A stretch of DNA of 51,539 bases, from positions 1 through 51,539 of the forward strand of contig JAHHID010000055.1 of NCBI GenBank assembly GCA_019359015.1, given 5' to 3'. How positions within the stretch are numbered: position 1 is the first letter of the stretch; each line of letters opens with the position of its first letter. Position numbers and translations under genes: made by a program. A model generated the notes under the pieces. That model searched no databases and had not been told where the DNA came from. It saw only the letters and a program-made list of their open reading frames with translations. Origin of the DNA: Spirirestis rafaelensis WJT71-NPBG6. Lineage in GTDB: Bacteria > Cyanobacteriota > Cyanobacteriia > Cyanobacteriales > Nostocaceae. Below are positions 17,115-25,545 of this stretch, in pieces.

Positions 17115-18398
17115 ATGACTCAAACTCTAAAATCTTCTATTTCTCACTCGCCGATCGCTCGCACTGTATTAAGCAATGGCATCGTATTATTAGTAGCAGA
17201 AAATCCCGCTGCCGATATTATTGCAGCGCGGATTTTTATTCGTGCTGGTAGTTGTAACGAAAATCCAGAGCAGTCAGGGTTAGCACATTTGTTGTCTACA
17301 GTGCTGACAAAGGGATGCGATGGACTTTCTAGCTTGCAAATCGCCGAACATGTAGAATCTATGGGCGCGGGTTTGAGTGCAGATAGTGCCGCCGATTATT
17401 TTTTGGTGTCATTGAAGACCGTTACCGCAGATTTTGCCGATATTTTGGGATTGGCGGGGCGAATTATGCGATCGCCTACTTTTCCTGAACTTGAAGTAGA
17501 ACTAGAACGCCGTTTAGCTTTACAAGATATTCGCTCTCAAAAAGAGCAACCATTTACCATCGCCTTTGACCAACTGCGCCAAGTGATGTATCAAAATCAT
17601 CCCTATGCTATGTCGGTGCTGGGAGATGAAACAACTATGGGCAGTTTGACTCGCGCTGATTTAGTCAAGTATCACCAGACGTATTTTCGTCCAGATAATC
17701 TGGTAATTAGTATTGCCGGTCGAGTCACATTAGAAGATGCAGTTAGTTTAGTAGAAAAAATATTTGGAGATTGGCAAGCTCCGTCGGAACCACTGCCTAT
17801 AGTACATTTTCCCGATATTAAGATTGAGCCACAGCAAAGACTCAAAGTGCAACAAACACAGCAATCAGTCATCATGCTGGGTTATCTCGGACCATCAGTG
17901 CGGACTGCGGAATATGCTGCGTTGAAGTTGTTATCTACCTACTTGGGAAATGGGCTTTCTAGTCGCTTGTTTGTGGAATTGCGCGAAAAGCGGGGTTTAG
18001 CTTACGAAGTGTCTGCATTTTATCCTACAAGGCTGCATCCTGCTTCGTTTGTAGTTTACATGGGAACCGCGCCAGAAAATACCAGTATCGCTTTAACCGG
18101 ACTGCGTACAGAAGTAGATTTATTATCTAGCAACCAACTAGAAGAAAGCGCACTTCAAGCGGCGAAAAATAAGATACTAGGGCAGTATGCTTTAGGTAAA
18201 CAAACTAACGCTCAAATTGCTCAAGTATACGGGTGGTATGAAATTTTGGGGTTAGGAATTGATTTTGATTTATTGTTTCAGGAGTTAATTGCCGGTGTAA
18301 GTGTTAAAGACGCGATCGCAGCAGCTAACCAATATTTACGGGAACCTTATTTATCCTTAGTTGGTCAACAGGAAGCTATTAATAGTGCAATAAACTAG
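17115..18398 (+). CDS. M16 family peptidase-like protein, inactive subunit type
   Basis: The 427-residue protein has the M16 fold (NGIVLLVAENPAADIIAARI, SGLAHLLSTVLTKG, LEVELERRLALQDIRSQKEQ, RADLVKYHQTYFRPDNLVIS, LFVELREKRGLAYEVSAFY). The zinc motif HxxEH is degenerate: H-L-L-S-T replaces H-F-L-E-H, so it should not bind catalytic zinc. The R-G-L-A-Y segment used for substrate binding is kept. In many bacteria an active and an inactive M16 protein form a heterodimer; its neighbour at 15589 is the likely partner. Confidence 0.9.
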   Translation: MTQTLKSSISHSPIARTVLSNGIVLLVAENPAADIIAARIFIRAGSCNENPEQSGLAHLLSTVLTKGCDGLSSLQIAEHVESMGAGLSADSAADYFLVSLKTVTADFADILGLAGRIMRSPTFPELEVELERRLALQDIRSQKEQPFTIAFDQLRQVMYQNHPYAMSVLGDETTMGSLTRADLVKYHQTYFRPDNLVISIAGRVTLEDAVSLVEKIFGDWQAPSEPLPIVHFPDIKIEPQQRLKVQQTQQSVIMLGYLGPSVRTAEYAALKLLSTYLGNGLSSRLFVELREKRGLAYEVSAFYPTRLHPASFVVYMGTAPENTSIALTGLRTEVDLLSSNQLEESALQAAKNKILGQYALGKQTNAQIAQVYGWYEILGLGIDFDLLFQELIAGVSVKDAIAAANQYLREPYLSLVGQQEAINSAIN

Positions 18399-18458
18399 CT
18401 TTGTTGTAAAGCCAAGCCGCTGTACTATTAGCATCAGAATCAACCGGGGGTAAATTCC

Positions 18459-19640
18459 ATGAAAGGCAGCCAGACAGTAAGTAGATGTAACTACTTACAA
18501 ACATCAATAGCATCTCGTTTTTTTTCTGCGAGCAAGTTTTATTTGTTACCTCTGTGCTTTGCTACACCTGTGCTAATTGGCTCAACAGCCGTAGTATCAT
18601 TTGCAGCACCACCAGAAATTGCACAAGTAGTTGTTGGAGGTAGCGTCAATCGTCCTACCCTAAAACTTGGTAGTCAAGGAGAGCGCGTCTCCGAGCTACA
18701 GGGAACGCTAAAACTTTTAGGCTATTACACCGGCGCAGTTGATGGGAATTTTAACCAAACGACGGCAAACGCTGTTTCTCAATTTAAACAAGCAGCTGGC
18801 TTGCCTCCAGATGGCATTGTTGATGCTAACACTTGGGCTAGACTTTTTCCTGGCGAAGGAACGGTAGCTTCTTCGACTGCTTCACCGAACCCCGCAGCCA
18901 ATTTTCCCACTCCCAGCAAGACTCCAAATGCCGTGACTGGTAATGCCACTCCTGAGCCAAAACCGTCTAGCCCAAGAGCGACAACAAGCAGTTCACAAAC
19001 AACCGTCAGACAATCATCGCCCGGCAGTGGTACCTCAACCAGTAGTTCTGAGCAAACTTTGCGTACTACCTCAACCGATGGTGCTGGACAAACTTCTCGC
19101 TCTGAGCAAACTGTTCGTACTACTTCCACCAGTGGTTCTCGCGAAACTGTTCGTACTCGCCAAACTCCTCGAAACCAAACTAGCAGTTCTCGCGAAACTG
19201 TTCGCACTCCTCGAAGCCAAACTAGCAGTTCTGGACAAACTACTCGCACTCGTCAAGCTAGTACTTCTGGACAAACTCCTCGAAGCCAAACTAGAAGTTC
19301 TGGACAAACTACTCGCACTCGTCAAGCTAGTACTTCTGGACAAACTACTCGAAGCCAAACTAGTACTTCTGGACAAACTACTCGGCAGACGCCTAGTATT
19401 CAATACACCGCAGCGGGAATGCCGATTTTGCGGATAGGAATGCGTGGTTCTGAAGTTGTTAAACTGCAAGAAAGACTGAAAAGGCTTGGTTTTTTGGATG
19501 GTAGTGTAGATGGAGATTTTGGCACATCTACTGAAGCAGCGGTGAAAGCAGCACAACAACGCTATGGTTTAGAGCCTGATGGTGTTGCTGGTGGTGCTAC
19601 TTGGGATGTTCTCACACGGCGTCGCAGTCAACCGCGTTAG
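18459..19640 (+). CDS. peptidoglycan-binding protein with two PG_binding_1 domains and a repetitive linker
   Basis: The 393-residue protein begins with a membrane or signal segment (residues about 24-50). Domain 1 (about 65-130) reads LKLGSQGERVSELQGTLKLL...DGNFNQTTANAVSQFKQAAG. Domain 2 (about 325-390) reads LRIGMRGSEVVKLQERLKRL...DGDFGTSTEAAVKAAQQRYG. Between them is a 190-residue Ser/Thr/Gln/Arg-rich linker with repeated SSGQTTRTRQAS and TSGQTPRSQT units. It probably binds the cell wall from outside the membrane, with a flexible spacer of variable length. The start is supported by GGGGG 11 bases upstream; a strong terminator follows. Confidence 0.88.
   Translation: MKGSQTVSRCNYLQTSIASRFFSASKFYLLPLCFATPVLIGSTAVVSFAAPPEIAQVVVGGSVNRPTLKLGSQGERVSELQGTLKLLGYYTGAVDGNFNQTTANAVSQFKQAAGLPPDGIVDANTWARLFPGEGTVASSTASPNPAANFPTPSKTPNAVTGNATPEPKPSSPRATTSSSQTTVRQSSPGSGTSTSSSEQTLRTTSTDGAGQTSRSEQTVRTTSTSGSRETVRTRQTPRNQTSSSRETVRTPRSQTSSSGQTTRTRQASTSGQTPRSQTRSSGQTTRTRQASTSGQTTRSQTSTSGQTTRQTPSIQYTAAGMPILRIGMRGSEVVKLQERLKRLGFLDGSVDGDFGTSTEAAVKAAQQRYGLEPDGVAGGATWDVLTRRRSQPR
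19227..19385 (+). repeat. in-frame ~69-bp coding repeats in the linker
   Basis: A 69-bp unit starting AGTTCTGGACAAACTACTCG occurs at 19227 and 19296, with a partial copy from 19365. The length is a multiple of three, so copies can be gained or lost without shifting the frame. The preceding region has diverged shorter copies. Confidence 0.7.
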
Positions 19641-19688
19641 ATTAGCCCTTGGGACTGATGTAGAGTAAAAAGAGAATTTTACCTTTAG

Positions 19689-19736
19689 TGAGTCGATTTT
19701 CTCCTACTGAAAACTTCATCAGAGAAAATCGACTCA
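19689..19736 (+). terminator. strong intrinsic terminator
   Basis: TGAGTCGATTTTCTC and GAGAAAATCGACTCA are fully complementary over 15 bases around an 18-base loop and are followed by TTATTTAATT. It lies 48 bp after the peptidoglycan-binding gene. Confidence 0.8.
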
Positions 19737-19853
19737 TTATTTAATTGCTTCGCTATTAGCAGCCTGTCTGATAATATAAGTATCCAAAAGAACTTTAACT
19801 GATAAATTCGTAGTGAAGACTTTAGTCCTCATTTTATAAAGTGTAATAAAGTT

Positions 19854-20207
19854 ATGGCACACTTCTTGTTAACTTGGTTAGGCACAGCGATCGCATTGCT
19901 GATTACGGCTCATTTCGTTCCTGGCTTTATCGTCACGACTTTTGTCACAGCGCTTGTTGCTGCTATTGTTCTAGGGCTAGTTAATGCGATAGTTCGACCG
20001 ATTTTAGGACTTTTGACGTTGCCAATCAACCTGATTACTTTTGGGTTGTTTACATTTGTGATCAACGCCTTTACACTTTGGCTAGCAAGTGCCCTTACTC
20101 CTGGTTATGGTTTTGAGATTCGGGGCTTCTTACCTGCTTTGTTGGGTTCAATTGTGTTGGCGATCGTTTCTACGATAATTAATTACTTACTCAGAGTAAT
20201 TGACTAG
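19854..20207 (+). CDS. phage-holin-like four-helix membrane protein (superfamily IV)
   Basis: The 117-residue protein has four hydrophobic segments (about 3-23, 27-50, 54-80, 93-115) with AIVLGLVNAIVRPILGLLTL and TFGLFTFVINAFTLWLAS. This is the pattern of the widespread mycobacterial-type phage_holin_4_2 family. Despite the name these are common chromosomal membrane proteins of unknown role, and no phage genes are nearby. A partial dispersed repeat precedes it. Confidence 0.87.
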   Translation: MAHFLLTWLGTAIALLITAHFVPGFIVTTFVTALVAAIVLGLVNAIVRPILGLLTLPINLITFGLFTFVINAFTLWLASALTPGYGFEIRGFLPALLGSIVLAIVSTIINYLLRVID

Positions 20208-20433
20208 AAATAGGTAAAAAAAGATATTTTCTCTTTCTCAACCAAAACCCAAACCGCTTTATAATACAGCAGAATTCAGAAGTCAGGAGTACAGGAGTCA
20301 GGAGTAAAAAAACTTTTATATATGACTTTCACTTTTTAGGTACTGTACTTTATTTACGCAGCATCGTGCTGTATTACTCTTTTTTTAAGAGGCGTCTCTA
20401 CAAAGAATATGTGTCCCAACGCTAGATATGATA
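20208..20433. other. intergenic region
   Basis: It holds short tandem words (AGTCAGGAGTACAGGAGTCAGG near 20280) of the same type as the heptamer arrays. No gene or terminator is convincing. Confidence 0.3.
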
Positions 20434-20982
20434 TTAAATGTATTCTTCTTCCGCTTGGGCAATGGCTATTGTCACTGCCCCTTGTAAAGTAGAGGGGGAG
20501 ACATTTTCATGATTGTAGCTTGATTTAAATATTTGTTTCGGAACCAGCAGAGTTTGACACTTAGCTGCTAGTAAAGCTGCGGCTTCAGCTACACTGGCAG
20601 TTCCCGTCTTGAGCGCGACATCTGGGGAAGAGGTGGGGACATCAATAGAAGCCAAAATATCTGCGGGAAAGGTTTTCAAAGGCAAATTGCGTTGATGACA
20701 AAGTTCTAGCAAACCGACTTCATGCGCTTTAATGTCGATAGTAGCAATCCCAGCGATCGCACTCAGATTGAGTTGATTTTTTTTAAAAGTTTCTTCAATT
20801 GCTATTGCAATCAAGTCTCGCGAAGTCAAGCGCGTACAACCAATTCCCACCCACAAAACTTTTATTGGTTGTACTGTTGTAACATTAGCGACAGAAATTA
20901 TATTTTTAGTCACAACAGCTTTGTTAGGTAAAAAAATAGCGATCGCGCAAAATAATCTCAAATCGTCGCAAACAACCGCCAT
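20434..20982 (-). CDS. cbiG: cobalamin biosynthesis CbiG, C-terminal domain protein
   Basis: The protein matches CbiG_C: LWVGIGCTRLTSRDLIAIAI, GIATIDIKAHEVGLLELC, TFPADILASIDVPTSS and VALKTGTASVAEAAALLAA. CbiG opens the ring lactone of cobalt-precorrin-5A in cobalamin synthesis. Only the C-terminal domain is encoded here (182 residues). In several cyanobacteria the rest of CbiG is fused to CobJ elsewhere, so a stand-alone C-terminal domain is not necessarily broken. The first 35 residues are not part of the domain, so the true start may be internal. Confidence 0.85.
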   Translation of the reverse strand: MAVVCDDLRLFCAIAIFLPNKAVVTKNIISVANVTTVQPIKVLWVGIGCTRLTSRDLIAIAIEETFKKNQLNLSAIAGIATIDIKAHEVGLLELCHQRNLPLKTFPADILASIDVPTSSPDVALKTGTASVAEAAALLAAKCQTLLVPKQIFKSSYNHENVSPSTLQGAVTIAIAQAEEEYI

Positions 20983-21209
20983 TAAATGATTCGTTTTATT
21001 TAGTATCGTATTGATACATCAAAACTGATCATTATAATACTGTTCCATCCCAAAATAATCTATATATTCCTATTAGCACAGTAGGAACGCCGAGGGGGAA
21101 ACAAGGTAAAAGGTAAGGGGTAAATTTCCTTCTTCACTTTTGCTCAATTAGCATTTTGATGGAGCAGGCTTTTTGCTTGTAATATCTTGGTGTTTCACTA
21201 ATTTTACTA

Positions 21210-21244
21210 CTCCGTTGCAACAACTCTTTACAGTTGCAACGGAG
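21210..21244 (-). terminator. strong hairpin terminator
   Basis: CTCCGTTGCAAC and GTTGCAACGGAG are perfect 12-base arms around an 11-base loop, 15 bp past the stop of the minus-strand coiled-coil gene. It also has a T-rich 3' flank on the plus strand (TTTTGTT), so it may work in both directions. Confidence 0.7.
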
Positions 21245-21259
21245 TTTTGTTAACTAATA

Positions 21260-21655
21260 CTACGCGGTTTGCTCTTTCTTCTTCGATACTTCCTCTGCAT
21301 CTGCTTTTAAGCGACTAGATAAACTTCTGCGGATGCGTTCGCTTTTGCGAACACCACCTGCCATTTCATATTCGCGGCTATCTTTGCCGTATTTAAAGGC
21401 AACTCCAGTCAACATTTTGTCACAGAGATCGCCCAAGGTTTTTTCTAATTGATCCATTTCCGTTTTGGAAGAGTCAATCACGGATAAAGCAGTATTATAA
21501 GCATTAATTTTGGTGCGTAACTGCTCAACTATTTGTGTTAGATTTTGCAAGTTGCGACTATCCCCAAAATCCATGCTAGGGTCTATTGCTTTGAGTCCAG
21601 CGGATCTCAATTCAGCTTTTTCTAGAACGCGGTATGTACGTTTTTGACGGGACAT
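21260..21655 (-). CDS. conserved-looking coiled-coil protein of unknown function
   Basis: The 131-residue, basic, helical protein begins MSRQKRTYRVLEKAELRSAG and contains SRNLQNLTQIVEQLRTKINA (coiled coil), then LEKTLGDLCDKMLTGVAFKY and SREYEMAGGVRKSERIRRS. It has no membrane segment and no enzymatic motif. It resembles a cyanobacterial hypothetical family, but I cannot name a function. It is transcribed alone and ends at a strong terminator. Confidence 0.7.
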   Translation of the reverse strand: MSRQKRTYRVLEKAELRSAGLKAIDPSMDFGDSRNLQNLTQIVEQLRTKINAYNTALSVIDSSKTEMDQLEKTLGDLCDKMLTGVAFKYGKDSREYEMAGGVRKSERIRRSLSSRLKADAEEVSKKKEQTA

Positions 21656-21814
21656 AAATATATTCCTTACTTCTTTAGCGTAAGTCCTAATGATGTTCTA
21701 GAGCTAGCTTGCCTTACTCAAGCTGGATTTGAGGTCAGCATAACCCACAAATATTTGTCTGTTTTAGAACAATACCTTTGGGTAATATTGGCGATGTTTA
21801 AGCATTGGCGTAAA

Positions 21815-21962
21815 AACCAAAAGCGTGATGTTCGTAACCAAAAGCGCGATGTTTGTAACTAAAAGCGCGATGTTTGTAACCAAAAAGCGCGATGTTCGTA
21901 ACCAAAAGCGCGATGTTCGTAACCAAAAGCGCGATGTTCGTAACCAAACGCGCGATTTTCGT
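21815..21962. repeat. 21-bp tandem repeat array (7 copies)
   Basis: The unit AACCAAAAGCGCGATGTTCG(T) is repeated seven times head to tail: 21815, 21836, 21857, 21878 (22 bp, extra A), 21900, 21921 and 21942. Copies 5 and 6 are identical. An eighth decayed unit may follow. Because 21 is a multiple of three the array stays open in several frames, but no start, signal or homology supports a gene. Confidence 0.85.
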
Positions 21963-21984
21963 AACGATCGCTTGTTTGAACACA

Positions 21985-22165
21985 AAAAGCGTAGCCTCAG
22001 GCTTCTAGCCTGAAGGCTTTTAGAGGAGCGAAAACACGCCCTAACTTCCAACCCCTTGCCAGAATAGGTAAGGGGAGTAACCCTCGAAGCTTCTCTCCTT
22101 GCAAGAGCGAAAAGTTTGAGCGGACGTTTCCTCCGCTCAAAGCTTTTCAAGAGAGAGGAATGAAA
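21985..22165. repeat. palindromic repeats between genes
   Basis: CAGGCTTCTAGCCTG (about 22000) is the short module of the dispersed stem-loop family. At 22108-22156 there is an imperfect inverted pair (AAAAGTTTGAGCGGACG and CGCTCAAAGCTTTT). No gene is supported before 22269. Confidence 0.5.
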
Positions 22166-22268
22166 GCGAGGTCAGATTGTATCTATATAAGTCGTTTAAC
22201 TTAATTACGAGATTTCAAACAAAAGCAGTGTGTTAATAAATGGGATAAACTTAGACATAAAGTGGCAT

Positions 22269-22667
22269 ATGGAACCTTTGACTACTGCGGCGATCGCTAT
22301 TGGCACTGTAGTTGCTACCAAAGCCTTGGAAAAAACCGGCGAAAAGGTAGGGGAAGCTTTATGGGACAAGACTGGTAAGTTTCTCCTCACGCTGAAAAAA
22401 CAGTCTCCCCATACTGTAACAGCTATCCAAAAAGCACCAGAACAAGCACTAGATTATGGCAAGGCTGTAGTGGAGGTAGAATCGGCGGCTATTGCTAATC
22501 CGGAAGTCAATCAAGCTATGCAGGATTTAGCCGCAGCAGCTAAAGCCGAACCAAATCCCAAATTCGCTGAAATTCTGGCTATGCCTAACCTGGAAAAATT
22601 GGCAGACAAGATTGGTCAGGTAGTCATGCCAGGTGGAACAGGCAACATTCAAAATATGTCTTTTTAA
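22269..22667 (+). pseudogene. N-terminal piece of an NB-ARC/TPR (STAND-type) protein
   Basis: The 132 residues start MEPLTTAAIAIGTVVATKAL and continue through SPHTVTAIQKAPEQALDYGK to VVMPGGTGNIQNMSF, then stop. This resembles the N-terminal part of cyanobacterial STAND proteins that continue with an NB-ARC NTPase and TPR repeats. The NTPase is missing; the C-terminal part resumes at 22862 after about 190 bp of repeats. The ATG at 22269 matches the family start. The short protein could still be made, but it looks like a remnant (inference). Confidence 0.6.
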
Positions 22668-22680
22668 TCTAATAGACATC

Positions 22681-22764
22681 TGTTATAGCGTCTGTAGAGA
22701 CGGCGATTTATCGCGTCTCTACAAAGGTTTCAGGTAACGCATAATTAATTTACCCACCTATGTC
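22681..22764 (+). repeat. left copy of an ~80-bp inverted repeat pair
   Basis: Reading GTAGAGACGGCGATTTATCG.. through ACGCATAATTAATTTACC to CACCTATGTC, it matches the reverse complement of 23649-23731 with about 80-85 % identity by eye. It starts with the GTAGAGAC..GTCTCTAC palindrome. Confidence 0.75.
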
Positions 22765-22796
22765 TAATAACTTACAGCATTCTCGGTTAGTCCCAC

Positions 22797-22865
22797 ACCC
22801 CACCCCCAACCCCTCCCCGCTTGCGGGGAGGGGAGACAAAGCGCAGCTTTGGCGGGGTGGGGTTC
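22797..22865. repeat. G/C-rich palindromic repeat, copy 1
   Basis: CCCCACCCCCAACCCCTCCC, then CGCTTGCGGGGAGGGG and GGCGGGGTGGGGTT. An inverted-orientation copy is at 51001-51072. The long arms can fold on themselves. It forms the junction directly before the TPR fragment. Confidence 0.7.
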
Positions 22866-23574
22866 CGATGAATTAAACGAGGCAAAAAAGCAGCTTTACC
22901 AGCGCAACTTGCTGCAACAAGTAGATGAAAGATGTTATAAAATTCATGCCTTAGTGCGGTGGTTTTTGCAAGGGCAGTTAGCCGAGTCTGGCGAGATGCA
23001 ACGAGTTTTAGAAACAACCTTCGCTACTGCCATGATAGCCATTGCCAAAAGCCTTCCTCAGTCACCCACCTCTGAGGATATCGAAGGCATCAAGGATGTT
23101 GTTCCTCATATTGAAGACCTGGGAAACCGTTTAATTGCAGAGGTCAACAAAGCAAGAGAGGGACAAGCAATTTCCCCAGCATCAGTTCCTAATGATGAAG
23201 TAATCTGGGTATTTGTGGGGGTGGGAAGATTTTATGAAGGACAAGGATTATATAAATTAGCAGAACCTTGGCGTGAGGATTGCGTAAATGTCTGCCAAGC
23301 TTTGTTTGTCGGCGACCATCCCAACGTGGCTGCTAGCTTGAACGGTCTAGCTGAACTCTACAAAAGCCTTGGGCGTTACAGCGATGCCGAACCCATGTAC
23401 ATTGATGCTTTGGCAATATGCGATCGCCTTTTAGGAGTTAATCATCCAACTACGGCGATGGTTCGAGAAAATCTAACAATTCTGCAACGCCAGTTAACTC
23501 CCTGTGCCATCTGGTTACGTCGGTTATGTCAGTTTGTGCAAGCTTTATACAATTTATTAAATCGACGCTCGTAA
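22862..23574 (+). pseudogene. C-terminal piece of an NB-ARC/TPR (STAND-type) protein
   Basis: From SDELNEAKKQLYQRNLLQQV the frame contains the winged-helix-like YKIHALVRWFLQGQLAESGE that follows NB-ARC in these proteins. Then come IEDLGNRLIAEVNKAREG and TPR-type repeats (EGQGLYKLAEPWREDCVNVC, HPNVAASLNGLAELYKSLG, EPMYIDALAICDRLLGVNHP). No native start codon is present, as it begins at the repeat junction. Full-length relatives have an NTPase upstream and often more TPRs. It is therefore the tail of a decayed gene. Confidence 0.75.
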
Positions 23575-23648
23575 GGTTTAACAGGGTATTGTGATTCCTG
23601 ACAGACGCGATTTATCGCGTCTCTACAAGTTCTGATTTCTTTTCAATA

Positions 23649-23731
23649 GACATAGGTGTGGAAATTAATTATGCGTCACCTAAAACCCTTGTAGAGACAA
23701 CGATTTATCGCGTCTCTACATCTTTTTGAAC
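23649..23731 (-). repeat. right copy of the ~80-bp inverted repeat pair
   Basis: GACATAGGTGTGGAAATTAA..GCGTCACC..GTAGAGAC..GTCTCTAC is the inverted partner of 22681-22764. Together they bracket the TPR fragment. An additional half palindrome (GACGCGATTTATCGCGTCTC) lies at 23603-23622. Confidence 0.75.
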
Positions 23732-23737
23732 AGATGA

Positions 23738-25018
23738 CTATTCCTCTGCGCTAGCTGCCCGCAGACTTTGCACCACATCTTCATAACCATTAAATTCAGC
23801 GATCGCCAAAGCTGTATAACCACCTTTATTTTTTAAATTCACATCTGCACCAGCTTTAATTAACATCTGCACTGCTTCGTTATAACCCCGCGATGCTGCC
23901 CACATTAAAACTGTTGCCCCGGCTGAATCTATATAATTGACATCTGCACCCTTATCTAGCAGTTGCTGCATTATGCTTATTTGATTGCCTTCCGCTGCTT
24001 TAATCAAAACAGTTTTGCCATCATCTCCTTGAGTATTAACATCAGCACCGTAGTCTAGCAATACTTTCGCTGTCTCAGCATGTCCTTGCGATACAGCTAG
24101 TATCAAAGGCGTTTCGCCCGATTTACCGTTTACATCTGCACCTTGCCGCAACAGCGCCTCAACAATTTTACTATGTCCCTGCAACGCGGCAACAAGCAGT
24201 GGTGTATCACCCAGGTGGTTTTTTATTTGCACATCCGCACCTCGGCTGAGTAACACTTCTACCACATCAGCGTAGCCTTCAACAGCGGCAAGATGTAAAG
24301 CAGTTTCACCATCTTGGTCTTGGGTATTCACATCAGCCCCATGATCTAATAGGATTGAGGCGATCGCATCATGTCCCGCTGCCGCAGCTGCTGATAGTGC
24401 AGTTCCCCCATCTTGATTTCTCCGCTTGACATCAGCCCCCGCTGCCAATAATGCTTGTACAACTTCCAAGTGTCCCAAGTCTGCCGCTACCATCAACAAA
24501 GTTTCGCCATCTTCATCTTGGGTATTGACATCTGCACTCGTTTGTAGTAGGATTTTTACAATCTCCGAATGTCCCTGCTTAACTGCCACTTTCAAAGCAG
24601 TGTCATCATCTTTATCTGTGACATTCACATCTGCATTTGCGCCAAGCAAGACTTTGACCACATCAACATAACCTTTCAAAGCTGCTGCCATTAAAGCTGT
24701 ACTGCCATCTTCGTTAATCGCATTGACATCAGCACCTCTAGATATTAAAAGCTGGACAATATCAACTTGATTGGCGATCGCTGCCAACATTAAAGCTGTC
24801 AACTTATAGCGTTTTCTGGGTAAATTGATATTTGCGCCCGCATCGAGAAGCGATCGCACAATTTCCGTGTAGCCTAAAGAAGCACCAAACATTAACGGCG
24901 TAGTTCCAGTGCGATCGCACGTATCAGCAAGCGTACCATTATTTAGTAGCGCTTGCACTTGTTTGAGATCGCCACGAGTAGTAGCACGTATTAACGGAAT
25001 ATCTTGAGTAGAAACCAT
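23738..25018 (-). CDS. ankyrin-repeat protein (13 repeats)
   Basis: The 426-residue protein is built almost entirely of ankyrin repeats (GETALHLAAVEGYADVVEVL-type); I count 13, with degenerate first and last units. No signal peptide, membrane span or catalytic domain is seen, so it is probably a cytoplasmic protein-binding scaffold. The start is the ATG at 25016-25018 (MVSTQDIPLIRATTRGDLKQ), which follows a good ribosome binding site (GGAGGG). An upstream start in the same frame would read through a dispersed palindrome and is rejected. Confidence 0.9.
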   Translation of the reverse strand: MVSTQDIPLIRATTRGDLKQVQALLNNGTLADTCDRTGTTPLMFGASLGYTEIVRSLLDAGANINLPRKRYKLTALMLAAIANQVDIVQLLISRGADVNAINEDGSTALMAAALKGYVDVVKVLLGANADVNVTDKDDDTALKVAVKQGHSEIVKILLQTSADVNTQDEDGETLLMVAADLGHLEVVQALLAAGADVKRRNQDGGTALSAAAAAGHDAIASILLDHGADVNTQDQDGETALHLAAVEGYADVVEVLLSRGADVQIKNHLGDTPLLVAALQGHSKIVEALLRQGADVNGKSGETPLILAVSQGHAETAKVLLDYGADVNTQGDDGKTVLIKAAEGNQISIMQQLLDKGADVNYIDSAGATVLMWAASRGYNEAVQMLIKAGADVNLKNKGGYTALAIAEFNGYEDVVQSLRAASAEE

Positions 25019-25039
25019 AAATAACCCTCCGAAGAAACG

Positions 25040-25155
25040 CCCGCAGGCTCGAAGCCTGGGGCTACACGTACAAAGCCCACCTCCGTGGGCTTCCATTTTT
25101 ATAGGCTGCGGAGGCAGCCTTTGTTCGTATAGCCCCACCCTTCTAGGGTGAGGGT
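25040..25155. repeat. dispersed palindromic stem-loop repeat
   Basis: CGCAGGCTCGAAGCCTGGGG, CTACACGTACAAAGCC..., then GGCTGCGGAGGCAGCCTTTG and TATAGCCCCACCC. This is the same family as 3895-4005, with modified arms. It lies in the 5' region of the ankyrin gene. Confidence 0.65.
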
Positions 25156-25179
25156 ATTTTGGCATACCCCTGGAGAAAC

Positions 25180-25545
25180 GATAGCTAGCGTAGGGTGTCC
25201 CTTACGACAAGGTATTACTGAATAAACCAGGTTTCTCGCCTCTCATCAGATCAAGGCAGAGTACACAAATAAATATTATCTGTGTTTACGTGCATTTATC
25301 AAGGAGGGGTTTTAAACCCCTTCACGGCAGATGCTCTACTTGGGGAGACCCCAAGACCGCACTGCCTCCCCTTTCCCCCCCTTCATGAACTAAGAAGTTT
25401 TCATGTATTTAAACCACACTCTTATTTCTTCCTTTGCTACGAGTGCGAACGTCAGGTGCTACAACCCTCGTGACCTCCGCAACGCACTGGCTCCTTTGCG
25501 TGAGATAAAAATAACCTGGTTCATTTATCTGAAAATTGCTCTAAC
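25180..25545. other. non-coding repeat-like region
   Basis: AATAAACCAGGTTTCTCGCC near 25220 and AATAACCTGGTTCATTTATC near 25510 are partly inverted copies. CACGGCAGATGCTCTACTTG at 25325 starts the repeat shared (inverted) with 16.9 kb. Open frames here are short and have no homology I recognise. Confidence 0.45.

Noticed and set aside
18779-19559. Open frames overlapping the repetitive linker of the peptidoglycan-binding gene
   Set aside because: They are simple translations of the linker repeats in other frames; the sense frame has two clear domains on both sides.
21815-21962. Repeats considered as a CRISPR array
   Set aside because: Units are contiguous with no spacers and no cas genes are nearby; it is a plain tandem array.
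25019-25165. Upstream extension of the ankyrin gene to 25165
   Set aside because: It would translate a dispersed palindromic repeat; the ATG at 25018 has a good ribosome binding site.
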